Shown: positions 23,938-33,827 of the stretch, one piece after another | Layout: every line of letters starts with the position of its first letter | Position numbering within the stretch: the first letter of the stretch is position 1 | Assembly: GCF_014648655.1 (NCBI RefSeq) | Contig: NZ_BMRN01000028.1 | Coordinates: 1 to 64,000, forward strand | DNA: 64,000 nt | Reading direction: 5' to 3' | Source of the DNA: Streptomyces atratus | GTDB taxonomy: Bacteria > Actinomycetota > Actinomycetes > Streptomycetales > Streptomycetaceae | The notes under the pieces: model-generated | Seen by the model: only the letters and a program-made list of their open reading frames with translations | Databases searched by the model: none | Told to the model about the DNA's origin: nothing | Program-made: the position numbers and the translations under genes

Positions 23938-26900
23938 TCACCAGATTCCGTAGGCCGTTGTATAGAACGCGATGTTCACCGCGAAGACCGCAAATCCTGT
24001 CCTGGCAGAGATCTTGTTCGCTGTCGAACAGAGCTTGTTGTTATTGCACTTCGTGTTGTTCGGCCCCCATGCCTTGACCTTCATGTAGACCTGCCCCCAG
24101 CTCTTGGTGAAGGTGAACCTCAGTCTCTTGCCAGGGCCTTCGAAGTGCCCCTTCAGAGAAAGGAATTGGAAGTAGGTCGAGGTCAGCTTCTCCACCTTGA
24201 CCGGACCCAGCACGGGCTTGAGGTTGCACCGCTCCCCCCTGTTGAGAGTCGAGCCGCACCCGGTGAGGGGGAAGACCCAGAAGTGGTTGCGGATCCATTT
24301 GAAGACCGTCTTGGCGGAGCTGAAGTAGAAGCCGAGGTTATACGAGAACGAGTACGAGTAGGCGCCGGTCAGGTCCGTGCACGAGACGGGGTTTCCGCGG
24401 CAGTAGTCGTAGCTGTTGTCATTCCCTCCGTAGACTGGGTCGGTCTGGAGAAACCGGCCGCTGGAGGAGTCGTAGAGACGGACTCCCATGAGGGTGATTC
24501 CACTGAGGGTTCCACTGTCCCTCTGGTAGGAACCCAGCCATCCGTACGCGGTCGACGCCGTACCATCGAGCGCGTTGCCGTACTCGTCGTACTGCTGGAC
24601 GGTCGGAGCCACGGAGGTGTCCAGCGGAAGCTGGACCGTGACGTCTCCGTGCAGGTTGGACAGTTGGAGAACCACGTCCCCCGTCGCTGTGCTGACGGCT
24701 CCGAGAGCGCCGGTCAGGTCGGCGACGTTGCGGCTGACGGCACCGGCCGAGGACTTGCTCCAGCTGGGGCTGTCACAGTCGCAGCCGTAGTGATTGGTGA
24801 CGGTGCTCGTCGTACTCCAGGAGCCGTCCGTGGCCTGGGTCTGGTCTGCCAGGACGGCCAGTCGCCCTGCAGCGTCCAGGGACCGGGTCTGCCGGCCGGT
24901 GCCGACGGTCTCGCTGTGCACGAGGTCGTTGACGTAGTACGTCAGCGTGCTGTCGCCGCTCGTTGTGGTGCGGCCGAACGCGTCGTAGGCCACACCGTCG
25001 GCGACGTACCGGTCGGCACTGTCGTAGGCGTACGACATGGTGGCCGTGGTCGTGTCGTCGGTGCTGTTGTCGCAGTCGTCCGAACTGGCCTTCAGCGCTG
25101 TCCGGTTGCTGCTCGCGCCTAGGGTGTAGGCGCGGGTGGTGCAGCCGGTGGCAGTGGTGTCGGCGGCCTGGGTGAGGCGTCCGGCACTGTCGTAGAGGTA
25201 GGCCGTGTCCGTGGTGGAGCCGTCGGTCTGGGTGTGCCCGACCTGCTCGCCACGGGCGTTGTACCGGGCGTTGTCCGAGACGATCGTGTCACCCTCGGCA
25301 TCGGTGTAGACGCGGCCGGTCTCGTTGCCAGTTGTGTCCGTGCCGACCGTCAGCGTGCTGCCGCCGGGCAGGGTTTCGGAGGTGAGTGCACCGTCGGCGT
25401 TGTACGAGGCGGTGAAGGTTCCCGCGACCGAGTCGGTCAGGGTCTTGCGGTTGCCGGCGGTGTCGTACGCGTACGTCACGCTGGACGGAGCCGAGTCCGT
25501 GACCTTCACCGGCCGGTCGAGGACGTCGTAGGACATGGTGGTGGCGTTGCCGGCGCCGTCACCGTAGGACGTCTGGCGACCCAGGGCGTCGTAGGTGTAG
25601 ACGATGGACTGTCCGTCCCCGGTCCGAGTGGCCACCTTGCCGTTGGTCTCGTTGTAGGCGACTGTCACTGCCGGGACTGCCTGGCCGGTGCCACCGGTGA
25701 CGGTCGTCCTGACGGGTCGGCCCGCACTGTCCTTGGCGATGGTGGTCGTGCGGGTCACGCCATTGGCGCTCTCGGCCTTTGTGGCGAGCTGGGTCCATCG
25801 GTCGTAGGTGTAGACCGTGGTGACCGTCTCGTTGGGATTGCTGCCGCCGCCGGTGATGCCGGCCGCCGGTGAGGTCCGGCAGACCAGGCCCGCCCATTCC
25901 GGCCGACCCGCACAGGTGCCCGTGCCATTGGCGGTGTAGTACTCGTACCTGATGGTCGCAGCATCCGTCCCGCTGGATCCCGCGGTACGTGTGGTGGCCA
26001 CCTTCCCGGCGGAATCGTACGTAGTGACCATGCCGGTGGAATCGTCGCCGCCGCTCGCCTTCGTCTGGCCCGTGGACCATTCGTAGCTGGTGGTCACGGT
26101 GCGGATGTCGCCGTCCGTGCCGTACCCGTCGACAGAGGCACCCGTCTTCGTGGTGGTCACCAGGCCCGACAGCTCGGCGTCGGAGGGGCGGTTCTCGTCG
26201 TACGCGTACGACGTGTGGGTGCGCGCGGGGACGACCGTGCCCGCCGCGAGGGTGGACTCGGCGGTGGAGCCGACCAGTTCCTTGGTCAGGGTGACCTCGT
26301 GGAGCGGGCCGTAATCGTTCAGCAGACGCTCGCCGTCGGAGGAGTAGGCGGAGACCACGGCCAGCAGCTGGGCGCGGTCCGCGGTGGACAGGTCGGTGAG
26401 ACCGAGTGCGGCCAGCGTTTCGGCGGCACCGGACGACTTGCCCAGCGCCAGTTCACGGTTGGCGGCGCTCAGTTCGGTGACCGTGTTGCCGTACTCGTCG
26501 TACTCGGTAGTGGTGATGGATCCGCCGGGCGTGGCGGTGTTGGTCTCCTCGCCGTTGGCGTCGATGTAGGTGATGGTGGCGTTGGTGTAGGCGTCAGCGG
26601 CGAGCTCGCTCCCGGTGTGGGAGAGCGGAGCCGAGCCGGGCGGGAAGACAGCCGTGGCGTCGGTCGGCGCCCCGTCCTGGGCCCAGGTGGCGACTGTGTC
26701 CTTGTCCAGCTTGTACGGAGCCTTGGACCCGGACAGCGGGACGTCGTAGACGACACCGGTCACGGCGGTACCGGAGACGTTGCTGTTCGATCCCGTTGCG
26801 AGTGCGGGGCGCGAAGCCTGCAGCAGCATGCCCGCACCGGAGGTCAGCGCTGAGCCCGCCTTGCCGTAGGTGAAGGTCCAAGGGAGTTCACCGGGCTCGG

Positions 26901-29900
26901 TGAGGGTCGCGACGCGGCCGTCGGAATCGTAGGTGTAGGTCGTCTTCAGCGCGGGGCTGATCTGCGGGTCCCACACGCTGCGCAGGTGCCCGGAGGCGTC
27001 GTAGGCGTAGGACGTCACCGTTTCGGCCGTGGAGGCGGAGGTGCCCGGGTCAGTGGCCCACAGCTTCACGGCCTTGACCTGGTTCCTGTAGTCGCCCAGG
27101 GCACTGCTGGTGGCGGTGGTCGTGTCGGCGTAGACGAACTCCAGTACTCGGCAGCCCTTGGTCGGCGGGTCCGCCTGGCAGGTCGAAGTGGTGACCGCCG
27201 GGGTCGGGGAGATGACGTACTTCGGACGGGCCAGCGTGCCGTCGCCCACCACCACCGATTCCGACGCGACAGTGACGGACGAGTCACTCACCGCGGACGC
27301 CGTGGACGACAGCGTCCAGGTCGAGGCCGCGGATGCCGCCTTGGAGAAAACCGTACTGTTGGCGTCGGTGTCGGTGAGCGTGAACTTCGTCCCCGACAGC
27401 GTGCCCGTCAGGGTCAGTGACTCATAGCCAGGCTGCGCCTTCCACCCGCCGCTCGTGGTACTGGTGAACGCGATGGAGCTGCCGTCCGCGCTCAGAATCT
27501 CGACCGAGGTGCTGGAGGTGGCGCGCAGCTGGGTGTACGAAGCGCCCTGGGACGCGACGGACGAGATCCAACCCGGACCGAAGATCTCCGCCTGGCCTTC
27601 GTTGTCCGTGTCATTCGCCCGAGACGAGAAGGAACGGCTCACGGTCGTGTCGAACGCCGAGGCGTCGGTGGCCGACAGGGTGTAGTCACCGGTCAGCTGG
27701 TTCACGGAGCCCGGCCCCACGGGGGCGCCCGGCGCGGTGCCGGCGTCACGGTCGAGGGTGACCTCGACGGTCTGCGAGCGGCCGGTGCCGCTGCCGTCCG
27801 TGAAGGCGGCACGCAGCTCGATCACGCCGTCCTCGGAGAGACTGGCGACGGTGTTCCACACCAGCTTGGTGGCAGTGCCGCCGCTGACCGCGACCGGCCA
27901 GGCGGAGACCGCCGCGCCGGAGGCGGTGACGTCGTCGACCGGAACGGTGTGCCAGGAGTCCTCCTCACCACGCCGGTACTGCCAGGTCACGCCGGTGTAG
28001 GTGGTCAGGCCCTTGGCAGACAAGGTCAGGCGGCGGGCCGTCTCGTCACCATCCTGCGGGGACAGAATCGCCGCGCCGTCCGCGCCCACGCCGAAACTGT
28101 AGGCAGTGATGGCCGAGGAGAGGTTCCCGCCGGAGTCGACCGTGCGGGCGTACAGCGTGTGCCATCCGTTCGCCGGGTCGATGCTGATCGTCAGTGCGTC
28201 GCCGCCGTTGCCGTCGGTCGTGTCCAGCTTCTTGTTCGGCAGGCTGCTGTTGTCCAAGCCCCAGTGGTACCCGGCGCCGTCGGTGGAGGAGGTGTCCAAG
28301 GTGCAAGACACCGCGCTGTCGGCCTTCGCTGTCCAGCCGTTCTCCTCGTACATGTCACACGTGACTGTCGGGGCGACGGGCAGCCCGGTGTTCATCACGA
28401 ACGTTGTGAAGCCGGACCACGAGCCGTAGTCCGTGCCGTCGTACGCACGCACCCGGTAGCGCAGATGCTTGCCCGCAGGGAACGTGCTCGCCGAAGGAAC
28501 CGTCAGCTTGGCCGTCGAGCCCGAGGAGACCGACGAGGACGTGCCGGTGTACGAGTACGTGGTGTCCGCGTAGCCCGGATCGGCGGTGATCTCGAACTGC
28601 GCCTTGGTGTTGGAGCCGTCCGGGTCGGTCACCTTCGCCGACAGCGTCGGGGCCAGCGAGGTGACGTACCGCTTCCCGTTGTAGGCGTTTACCTGCGACG
28701 GCGAGATCGCCAGCGAACTCGGCACCACAGGGTACGAGTTGTACGTCACCGTCAGGTGCGGCTCGGTTGAGCCGTCCCCGGAGACGTAATTCGCGGAGCG
28801 GAAGCGGCGCCAGGTATAACTGTCAGTCTCGCTCGCACCGGCGATCCGCAGGCCGTAGTTGGACGATCCGTCTGCCCACGCTTGCACGATGGCGTCGATG
28901 TCGAAATTCATCGTGCCGGCCGGGCAGTCGGACGAGTATCCCTTGGCTGCGGTGTTGGTCACGGCGCCGGTGGCCGTCGTGGACGGCTGGTCGGACCAGG
29001 TGATGTCCGACGACGACCACGACGACGTGATCCGTCGCACCTGCGTACCCGCCCCCGAGGTCAAGCAGGTCGAGGAGTAGTACGAGTACAGCGCCAGGTT
29101 GGTGTCGGTGATGTGCTTGCCCTTGAACGCCGACACGTCGAACTTCAGATACGAGCGGGCCGTCGTCGATCCCGCGTCGTACGTGCCCGACTTCAGCTCA
29201 GTCGAGGAGACCTGCGAGTCGGTGTAGTTGGTGGCCACCCAGGTGTCCGTGGTCACCGCGAGGGTGGAGGTCGGGTCGACCGTGACCGGGTAGGCCAGGT
29301 CCTGGTCGAAGTAGTCGGCGTCCGGGGTCAGGACCAGGATCTGGGAGCCGTCGCCGGCGGTCTCGACCTTGGTGGTCACCTTGGCCTGGTGCCTCGACTC
29401 GCCGGAGGCGTCGTCCTTGCTCGAGTCCCACATCATCGGCGCCGGGGCCTCGGCCACCAGCTTGCCGTCGGAGTCCTTCAGCAGCAGGTGCCCGGAATCG
29501 GCCACCGAAAGCTCAAGTCCCTTCAGATCCAGGGGGATCCGGTACTCCGGGGCCTCGGCGGGCGCAGCGTCTAGGATCACGTTCTGGCTGAAGCCCTGAG
29601 ACAGTGCGGTCACCGTAAGCGTCTGGCCGTCGCCCAGGTCGTAGGAGGCGGTGTCGTCCTTGACCTCCGGGGTGGGCAGCTTCGACTCCCAGCCCAGGCC
29701 GAAGGACTTGCTGCCCTTGTCGACCGAGACCAGCGTCGTGTCCCCGCCGTTCGAGATGGCGATGTCGGCCACCGCCACCTCCGGCTCCAGCGATGTGCCG
29801 GTGTCGGCCAGAGTGGTGTCTATGTCCTGCCACTTACCATCCACCTTCTGCCGGATGGGCCCGGCATACGTGGACGTCTGCAGCTCACCCGTCGGCAGCG

Positions 29901-30189
29901 CGTATGTCGTCGAGGCCGCCGAGCGCTCCGACAGCACCTCGATCTTCCGGTCCTGCAGGCGGGCCGTGAGCAGCGCCGCCGCCACCGAATCTGCCGATGA
30001 AGCCAGCGACTTGGTGTCTGCCTGGGCCACCGTTGGCGTACCGGTATCAGCCGCGAATGCCACACCGGTCACCGACACCAGCGCGGCCTGAGCCGTCATC
30101 ACCGCGGCCACGGACAAGGCTATTCGGCCCATGGCCACTGACGACCCGCGCCGTTGACGGAACGCTCCGCCTCCAGCTCTTCGTCTCAT
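23938..30189 (-). CDS. Giant secreted DNRLRE / Rhs (YD-repeat) protein, 2083 aa
   Basis: A very large cell-surface or secreted protein. The start is the ATG at 30189, which follows GGGGAG at 5 bp; a 20-30 residue basic leader and a Sec signal ('LSVAAVMTAQAALVSVTGVA', FAA cut) come next. From about residue 300 to 480 there is a DNRLRE domain ('YLKFDVSAFKGKHITDTNLA', 'SDCPAGTMNFDIDAIVQAW'), then fibronectin/Ig-like segments, then a long YD-repeat shell ('YDSAGRLTQAADTT', 'YNARGEQVGHTQTDGSTTD', etc.). The Rhs core closes with 'GVRLYDSSSGRFLQTDPVYG' and DYCRGNPVSCTDLTG. The last ~170 residues are unique and rich in aromatic and basic residues, ending in a hydrophobic stretch. Rhs shells typically enclose a toxic C-terminus; the small membrane gene downstream could protect the producer. 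Confidence 0.92.
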   Translation of the reverse strand: MRRRAGGGAFRQRRGSSVAMGRIALSVAAVMTAQAALVSVTGVAFAADTGTPTVAQADTKSLASSADSVAAALLTARLQDRKIEVLSERSAASTTYALPTGELQTSTYAGPIRQKVDGKWQDIDTTLADTGTSLEPEVAVADIAISNGGDTTLVSVDKGSKSFGLGWESKLPTPEVKDDTASYDLGDGQTLTVTALSQGFSQNVILDAAPAEAPEYRIPLDLKGLELSVADSGHLLLKDSDGKLVAEAPAPMMWDSSKDDASGESRHQAKVTTKVETAGDGSQILVLTPDADYFDQDLAYPVTVDPTSTLAVTTDTWVATNYTDSQVSSTELKSGTYDAGSTTARSYLKFDVSAFKGKHITDTNLALYSYYSSTCLTSGAGTQVRRITSSWSSSDITWSDQPSTTATGAVTNTAAKGYSSDCPAGTMNFDIDAIVQAWADGSSNYGLRIAGASETDSYTWRRFRSANYVSGDGSTEPHLTVTYNSYPVVPSSLAISPSQVNAYNGKRYVTSLAPTLSAKVTDPDGSNTKAQFEITADPGYADTTYSYTGTSSSVSSGSTAKLTVPSASTFPAGKHLRYRVRAYDGTDYGSWSGFTTFVMNTGLPVAPTVTCDMYEENGWTAKADSAVSCTLDTSSTDGAGYHWGLDNSSLPNKKLDTTDGNGGDALTISIDPANGWHTLYARTVDSGGNLSSAITAYSFGVGADGAAILSPQDGDETARRLTLSAKGLTTYTGVTWQYRRGEEDSWHTVPVDDVTASGAAVSAWPVAVSGGTATKLVWNTVASLSEDGVIELRAAFTDGSGTGRSQTVEVTLDRDAGTAPGAPVGPGSVNQLTGDYTLSATDASAFDTTVSRSFSSRANDTDNEGQAEIFGPGWISSVASQGASYTQLRATSSTSVEILSADGSSIAFTSTTSGGWKAQPGYESLTLTGTLSGTKFTLTDTDANSTVFSKAASAASTWTLSSTASAVSDSSVTVASESVVVGDGTLARPKYVISPTPAVTTSTCQADPPTKGCRVLEFVYADTTTATSSALGDYRNQVKAVKLWATDPGTSASTAETVTSYAYDASGHLRSVWDPQISPALKTTYTYDSDGRVATLTEPGELPWTFTYGKAGSALTSGAGMLLQASRPALATGSNSNVSGTAVTGVVYDVPLSGSKAPYKLDKDTVATWAQDGAPTDATAVFPPGSAPLSHTGSELAADAYTNATITYIDANGEETNTATPGGSITTTEYDEYGNTVTELSAANRELALGKSSGAAETLAALGLTDLSTADRAQLLAVVSAYSSDGERLLNDYGPLHEVTLTKELVGSTAESTLAAGTVVPARTHTSYAYDENRPSDAELSGLVTTTKTGASVDGYGTDGDIRTVTTSYEWSTGQTKASGGDDSTGMVTTYDSAGKVATTRTAGSSGTDAATIRYEYYTANGTGTCAGRPEWAGLVCRTSPAAGITGGGSNPNETVTTVYTYDRWTQLATKAESANGVTRTTTIAKDSAGRPVRTTVTGGTGQAVPAVTVAYNETNGKVATRTGDGQSIVYTYDALGRQTSYGDGAGNATTMSYDVLDRPVKVTDSAPSSVTYAYDTAGNRKTLTDSVAGTFTASYNADGALTSETLPGGSTLTVGTDTTGNETGRVYTDAEGDTIVSDNARYNARGEQVGHTQTDGSTTDTAYLYDSAGRLTQAADTTATGCTTRAYTLGASSNRTALKASSDDCDNSTDDTTTATMSYAYDSADRYVADGVAYDAFGRTTTSGDSTLTYYVNDLVHSETVGTGRQTRSLDAAGRLAVLADQTQATDGSWSTTSTVTNHYGCDCDSPSWSKSSAGAVSRNVADLTGALGAVSTATGDVVLQLSNLHGDVTVQLPLDTSVAPTVQQYDEYGNALDGTASTAYGWLGSYQRDSGTLSGITLMGVRLYDSSSGRFLQTDPVYGGNDNSYDYCRGNPVSCTDLTGAYSYSFSYNLGFYFSSAKTVFKWIRNHFWVFPLTGCGSTLNRGERCNLKPVLGPVKVEKLTSTYFQFLSLKGHFEGPGKRLRFTFTKSWGQVYMKVKAWGPNNTKCNNNKLCSTANKISARTGFAVFAVNIAFYTTAYGIW

Positions 30190-30640
30190 CGCTTCTCCCC
30201 TGAAGTAACGTAATTTACCCATGAGGTGTCCACATCATGGGAGGCTTGATCATAAGTGGGAGATCTTGCAAAGGAACGGTAGAGATCGTCAGTCGCGGGT
30301 GGGACCCTGAGGGACCGTTACCTCTCCGTGCTTGCCAACCCCTTGACGCGAACGGACGCGGGTCGGACAAACATCCCGACGGCAACGCAATCACCTTTGG
30401 ACAGCGTGTAATCACGTGAACGCCCGGGGTGGTCGCCCGGAAGGTGACAGGTGTCACCCTCAAGCCTCAACGGAGTCTTGCGCAGAAAACGATATGGAAA
30501 TGCAATAGCGTTGACCTGCGGTGCTGCCGGGTCGGGTGGGGCTCTGAACCGTGCGCTACACCGGTGACCGAAACCAGAGCCGCAGCGCGGAGCAGTGCGT
30601 TCTGTCCGGTCCACGGCGTGGTTGAGCTGTGCTGAAGTAC
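30190..30640. other. Upstream region of the Rhs gene
   Basis: About 450 bp with no supported gene; frames on both strands lack family features. It probably contains the Rhs promoter (a TATGAT hexamer occurs on the minus strand near 30250), but no convincing -35 at normal spacing was found. Confidence 0.4.
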
Positions 30641-31320
30641 TCCCCGTTCCATCGTCACATGGACGTGGCGGGCGGCCGGGCTGCTCGAACGTGACGTACA
30701 GACTGCCGCCCTTGGCTGCCACGTTCGGTGCGGTCGCGGCGTTGTCGGCACGGGTCTGCTCGCCGACGAGCCGGCCGTTCTGGTACAGCAGGACGCGGTC
30801 GGTATTACTGAAGACCCGCACCTCCTTCTCGGAGCCGGCGGTGTGGGCGCTGGCGACGAAGACCATCGGGCCGCCGTGGTTCGAATTGCGTGCCGGGCTG
30901 TATGGACTTGAGCCAGTGGTAGCAGTACTTGGGGTAGCGGTCGATGTCGACGGCGCCGGACTTCTGGTAGACGTCGTTGGTGCCGTAGTCCTCAAATACC
31001 CACAGGAAGTAGCCGCCGATTCGGTTGTTGGCGTCGAGACCGCCCCAGTCCCAGTAGCCGTCGCCGTTCAAGTAACGCTGGCGAATGACGACTTGGTCCA
31101 CCATCGCGCTCTCGCAGGCCGCCCGGTCGGTGCGGCTGGGGTCCTCCCAGTCACCCCACTCGCGGGTCAGGAAGGGCACGTTCGGCGCGGGATCCGAGCC
31201 GTCGGTGTTGTCGACCTTGTAGTCGACGCCGTACTCGCCGCCCCAGATCCCGTAGTTCGCCGAGGTGAACATCTGGTCGCCCGGCATCTCGGCGTGCGCG
31301 ACGGAGTCGGCCTCCTTGGC
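30640..31320 (-). pseudogene. Decayed GH2 beta-galactosidase-like gene
   Basis: Minus-strand pieces in different frames preserve order and similarity to the C-terminal half of GH2-type enzymes: 'TSANYGIWGGEYGVDYKVDN', 'PFLTREWGDWEDPSRTDRAA' (the nucleophile-region E in TREWGDW), 'WGGLDANNRIGGYFLWVFED', then 'VRVFSNTDRVLLYQNGRLVG' and 'NVAAKGGSLYVTF'. At least two frameshifts separate them and the N-terminal domain is absent. A beta-galactosidase-like activity would fit the GH59 neighbour, but the gene is dead. Confidence 0.78.
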
Positions 31321-31343
31321 CCACCACTGCGGGTAGTGGGTCT

Positions 31344-31395
31344 CGGTGTGGTGCGACGACTACCGGACCGTACGTACCGCCGTCGCACCACACCG
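31344..31395. terminator. Hairpin downstream of the GH59 gene
   Basis: CGGTGTGGTGCGACG (31344-31358) pairs perfectly with its complement at 31381-31395 across a 22-base loop, 36 bp past the GH59 stop. Probable terminator for that minus-strand gene. Confidence 0.75.
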
Positions 31396-31430
31396 ATCGG
31401 GTCAGGCGCAGACGTGCGCCCCATGCCCCG

Positions 31431-33827
31431 CTACGGCAGGGTCCAGCGCTGATTCACCGCCGTGCCGTCGCAGTCCTGGATCACCAGCTGCTGCGTCGCG
31501 TCGGATCCGGGCACCGCGAGGCACCGCCCGGACTGCTGGCCCTGGAGCGTGCCGTCGGCCTGGGGCACCCACTGCTGGTTGCCTCCGCCGTTGCACTCCC
31601 ACAGTTCGACCGGGGAGCCGTTGCCGGTGCCCGCTCCGGTGACGTCCAGGCACCTGCCGGTCGAACTACCCAAGCGCAGCTGGCCGTTGCCCCACCACCA
31701 CGTCTGCGCGGCGCTGCCCGCGCAGACGCCCGCCAGCACGCGGGTGCCGTCGGCTTCGGCGCCGTTCTCCGCTTCGAGGCAGGTGTCGGTCAGGCCCGAG
31801 GTGACGGGGCCGAGGTGCTGAGGCGACGGTGCGCCCGGGGTGAGGTCGAAGTTGTCGAACTGCTGGGTCTGATAGCCCGTCACCCCGAGCCCGGCCTGGC
31901 CGCTGCTGAGCGAGTAGTCGGTCACGCTGCCGAGTTCCTTGCCGTCCACGGAGGCGGTCAGCTTCGTGTCCTGCAGGGTGAAGGCGACGGTGTGCCATTT
32001 GTTCAGGCCGAGGGTGTTGGTCCGTCCCCCGGTGAGCCGGGTGAACTTCCACGTGGTGTCGCTCTTGTCGATCGACCAGGTGCCGTTGTTGCTCACGCGG
32101 AGGTGATACGCGTCCAGGCCGTTGTTGTTGCGGCCCTGCTGACCGACCCGGCCGAGGAGTTCCACCGTGCCCTTCTCGCTGAACAGGGCGTCCGCGGTGA
32201 CGGTGTAGTTGGACCAGGACCCATCGCCCGTGATCGAGTACGGGGCGTTGTAGGGCTCGTCGGTCCACCGGATCGGGCTGGTCGGCGCCATCTGGCGCAG
32301 ACAGGTGCCGGAGCGGCCGCCGGCGCACGCCGTGGTCTCGAAGGCGCCGTTCATGTCGGTGAAGTAGCGGGGGCTCTTCGAGGCGGCTCGCTTGTCGAAG
32401 TTGTCGGAGTAGGGCAGCTGCAGCGCGGCATCGGCCGGGGACGTCGCGGTGCCCTTGCCCTGGCCGCTGGTCGTCGTGAGGGTGTAGACGTGCCCGGGCT
32501 CCAGGGTCAGCGAGTACGAGCCGTCCACGGGCGTGATGTCCGCGCCCCGGACGAAGTCGTCATCGGTGCCGGACGACTTCACATCGGTGGACCAGACGTG
32601 GACCGTTCCGGTCGGGAGCCCACCCCGGACGGTGAGGTTCACCGTCTGCTCTGCGGTGGCGTCCATCGTCTCGATGACGGTGGAGTAGTCGGAGCCGTCG
32701 TGCGACTTCAGCGACACGTAGCTGCCGTTGGAGCGGTCACCGCCCAGATAGCCGCTCGCCGAGTCGATGTAGCTCCAGCCGGGCCGGGTGAACTGGGCGG
32801 TGTGCGCGGTCACCCAGGTCGTCGCGCCGATGTGGTAGGCGCCGGACCACGGCTGGTTGGCGATCGACATGCCGTCCGTGGAGAAGAAGAGGTTCGGGTA
32901 GAGCGACGCGATCACCGGCCAGTTGACGAACGCCGTCATCTTGCCGTCGATGTAGTCGCGGTTGATCGCGCGGGCCACGGCCTTGGCTCCGCCATCGGTG
33001 TCGAGGGACCCGTTCTCGCTGGCCCACAGCGGCTTGTCCATGGACTGGGCCACGTCGCTGGAGGGGCATGAGGTGAAGGCGCTCTGGTAGCCGCAGGGGT
33101 AGTGCGATCCGATGACGTCGACGGCGTCCTTGAACTCGCTGTCCTTGGCCATCGCGTCGACGACGTCCCAGCCGAAGCTCTCGGCCGCGACGATCTTGGT
33201 GCGGTAACCCTTCGCCATGAGCGTCGACTTGAGCTGCTTGAACCAGTCGGCGTCCCAGCCCCGCTCGTTCCAGCCGCCCACGTAGTCGATGGTCAGCCCG
33301 TGCTTCTTCGCGCAGCCGAACCAGGACATCAGATAGTCGATCATGTCCTGGGACCAGAAGTTGCCGTTGCCGATCCACCCCGGCGCCCCCCAGGCCAGGG
33401 CCTGCAGCTTGATGTGGGGGTTGCGGGCCTTGGCCTGTTCGGCGAGCCACCACTCGTAGCCGCTGTTGCAGTCCACCTTGTCGCGGGTGTGCATATGGCT
33501 GGGCTCGGCGCCGTCGGTGGAGTTGGTGTCGCCGCCCACTTCCAGCTTCAGGAACTGCAGGGACGCGCCGTAGCCCGGCTTGAAGAGGTAGTCGAGGATC
33601 CGGCTGCGCTGCGGCTCGGGGTAGTCGATCAGCAGCCGCGAGTTTCCGCCGCCGCCGCTGATCGCGCCGATGCCGTCGAAAGTGCGGCCGGGCTGAGTGC
33701 CGTCGACGGTGACGGCCGTACTGGTGGCCGCGTGGGCGGGCGGTACGCCCCAGCCCGTCACGGCACCGAGGAGCAGTGCCAGGAGCGCCGCGAACAGCGC
33801 CGGCCTCCACTTGCTTGTCCAGGTCAT
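31431..33827 (-). CDS. Secreted GH59 galactocerebrosidase-type enzyme with CBM13, 798 aa
   Basis: A secreted beta-galactosidase of the GH59 family (galactosylceramidase type). Signal peptide: WRPALFAALLALLLGAV, cut near AHA-AT. The GH59 entry 'FDGIGAISGGGGNSRLLIDY' begins the barrel. The acid/base E188 lies in GGWNERGWD and the nucleophile E271 in WASENGSLD; both match the animal GALC positions in order and spacing. A beta-sandwich and a lectin-like domain (about 480-660) follow, as in GALC. A C-terminal ricin-B/CBM13 trefoil ends the protein, with QTWWW, 'GRCLDVTGAGTGNGSPVELW' and NQRW. Natural substrates could be galactosyl groups of glycolipids or plant arabinogalactan; this cannot be settled by sequence alone. 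ATG 33827 is the only good start. Confidence 0.92.
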   Translation of the reverse strand: MTWTSKWRPALFAALLALLLGAVTGWGVPPAHAATSTAVTVDGTQPGRTFDGIGAISGGGGNSRLLIDYPEPQRSRILDYLFKPGYGASLQFLKLEVGGDTNSTDGAEPSHMHTRDKVDCNSGYEWWLAEQAKARNPHIKLQALAWGAPGWIGNGNFWSQDMIDYLMSWFGCAKKHGLTIDYVGGWNERGWDADWFKQLKSTLMAKGYRTKIVAAESFGWDVVDAMAKDSEFKDAVDVIGSHYPCGYQSAFTSCPSSDVAQSMDKPLWASENGSLDTDGGAKAVARAINRDYIDGKMTAFVNWPVIASLYPNLFFSTDGMSIANQPWSGAYHIGATTWVTAHTAQFTRPGWSYIDSASGYLGGDRSNGSYVSLKSHDGSDYSTVIETMDATAEQTVNLTVRGGLPTGTVHVWSTDVKSSGTDDDFVRGADITPVDGSYSLTLEPGHVYTLTTTSGQGKGTATSPADAALQLPYSDNFDKRAASKSPRYFTDMNGAFETTACAGGRSGTCLRQMAPTSPIRWTDEPYNAPYSITGDGSWSNYTVTADALFSEKGTVELLGRVGQQGRNNNGLDAYHLRVSNNGTWSIDKSDTTWKFTRLTGGRTNTLGLNKWHTVAFTLQDTKLTASVDGKELGSVTDYSLSSGQAGLGVTGYQTQQFDNFDLTPGAPSPQHLGPVTSGLTDTCLEAENGAEADGTRVLAGVCAGSAAQTWWWGNGQLRLGSSTGRCLDVTGAGTGNGSPVELWECNGGGNQQWVPQADGTLQGQQSGRCLAVPGSDATQQLVIQDCDGTAVNQRWTLP

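Noticed and set aside
23914..29574. Several 200-400 codon plus-strand frames opposite the Rhs gene
   Set aside because: Shadow frames; Val/Gly/Arg-rich translations with no start context, opposite a continuous gene with recognisable repeats.
23938..30189. Possible repeat array or CRISPR-like pattern in the long repetitive gene
   Set aside because: The repetition is at protein level (YD repeats) with variable spacing and changing DNA, not identical repeats with unique spacers.
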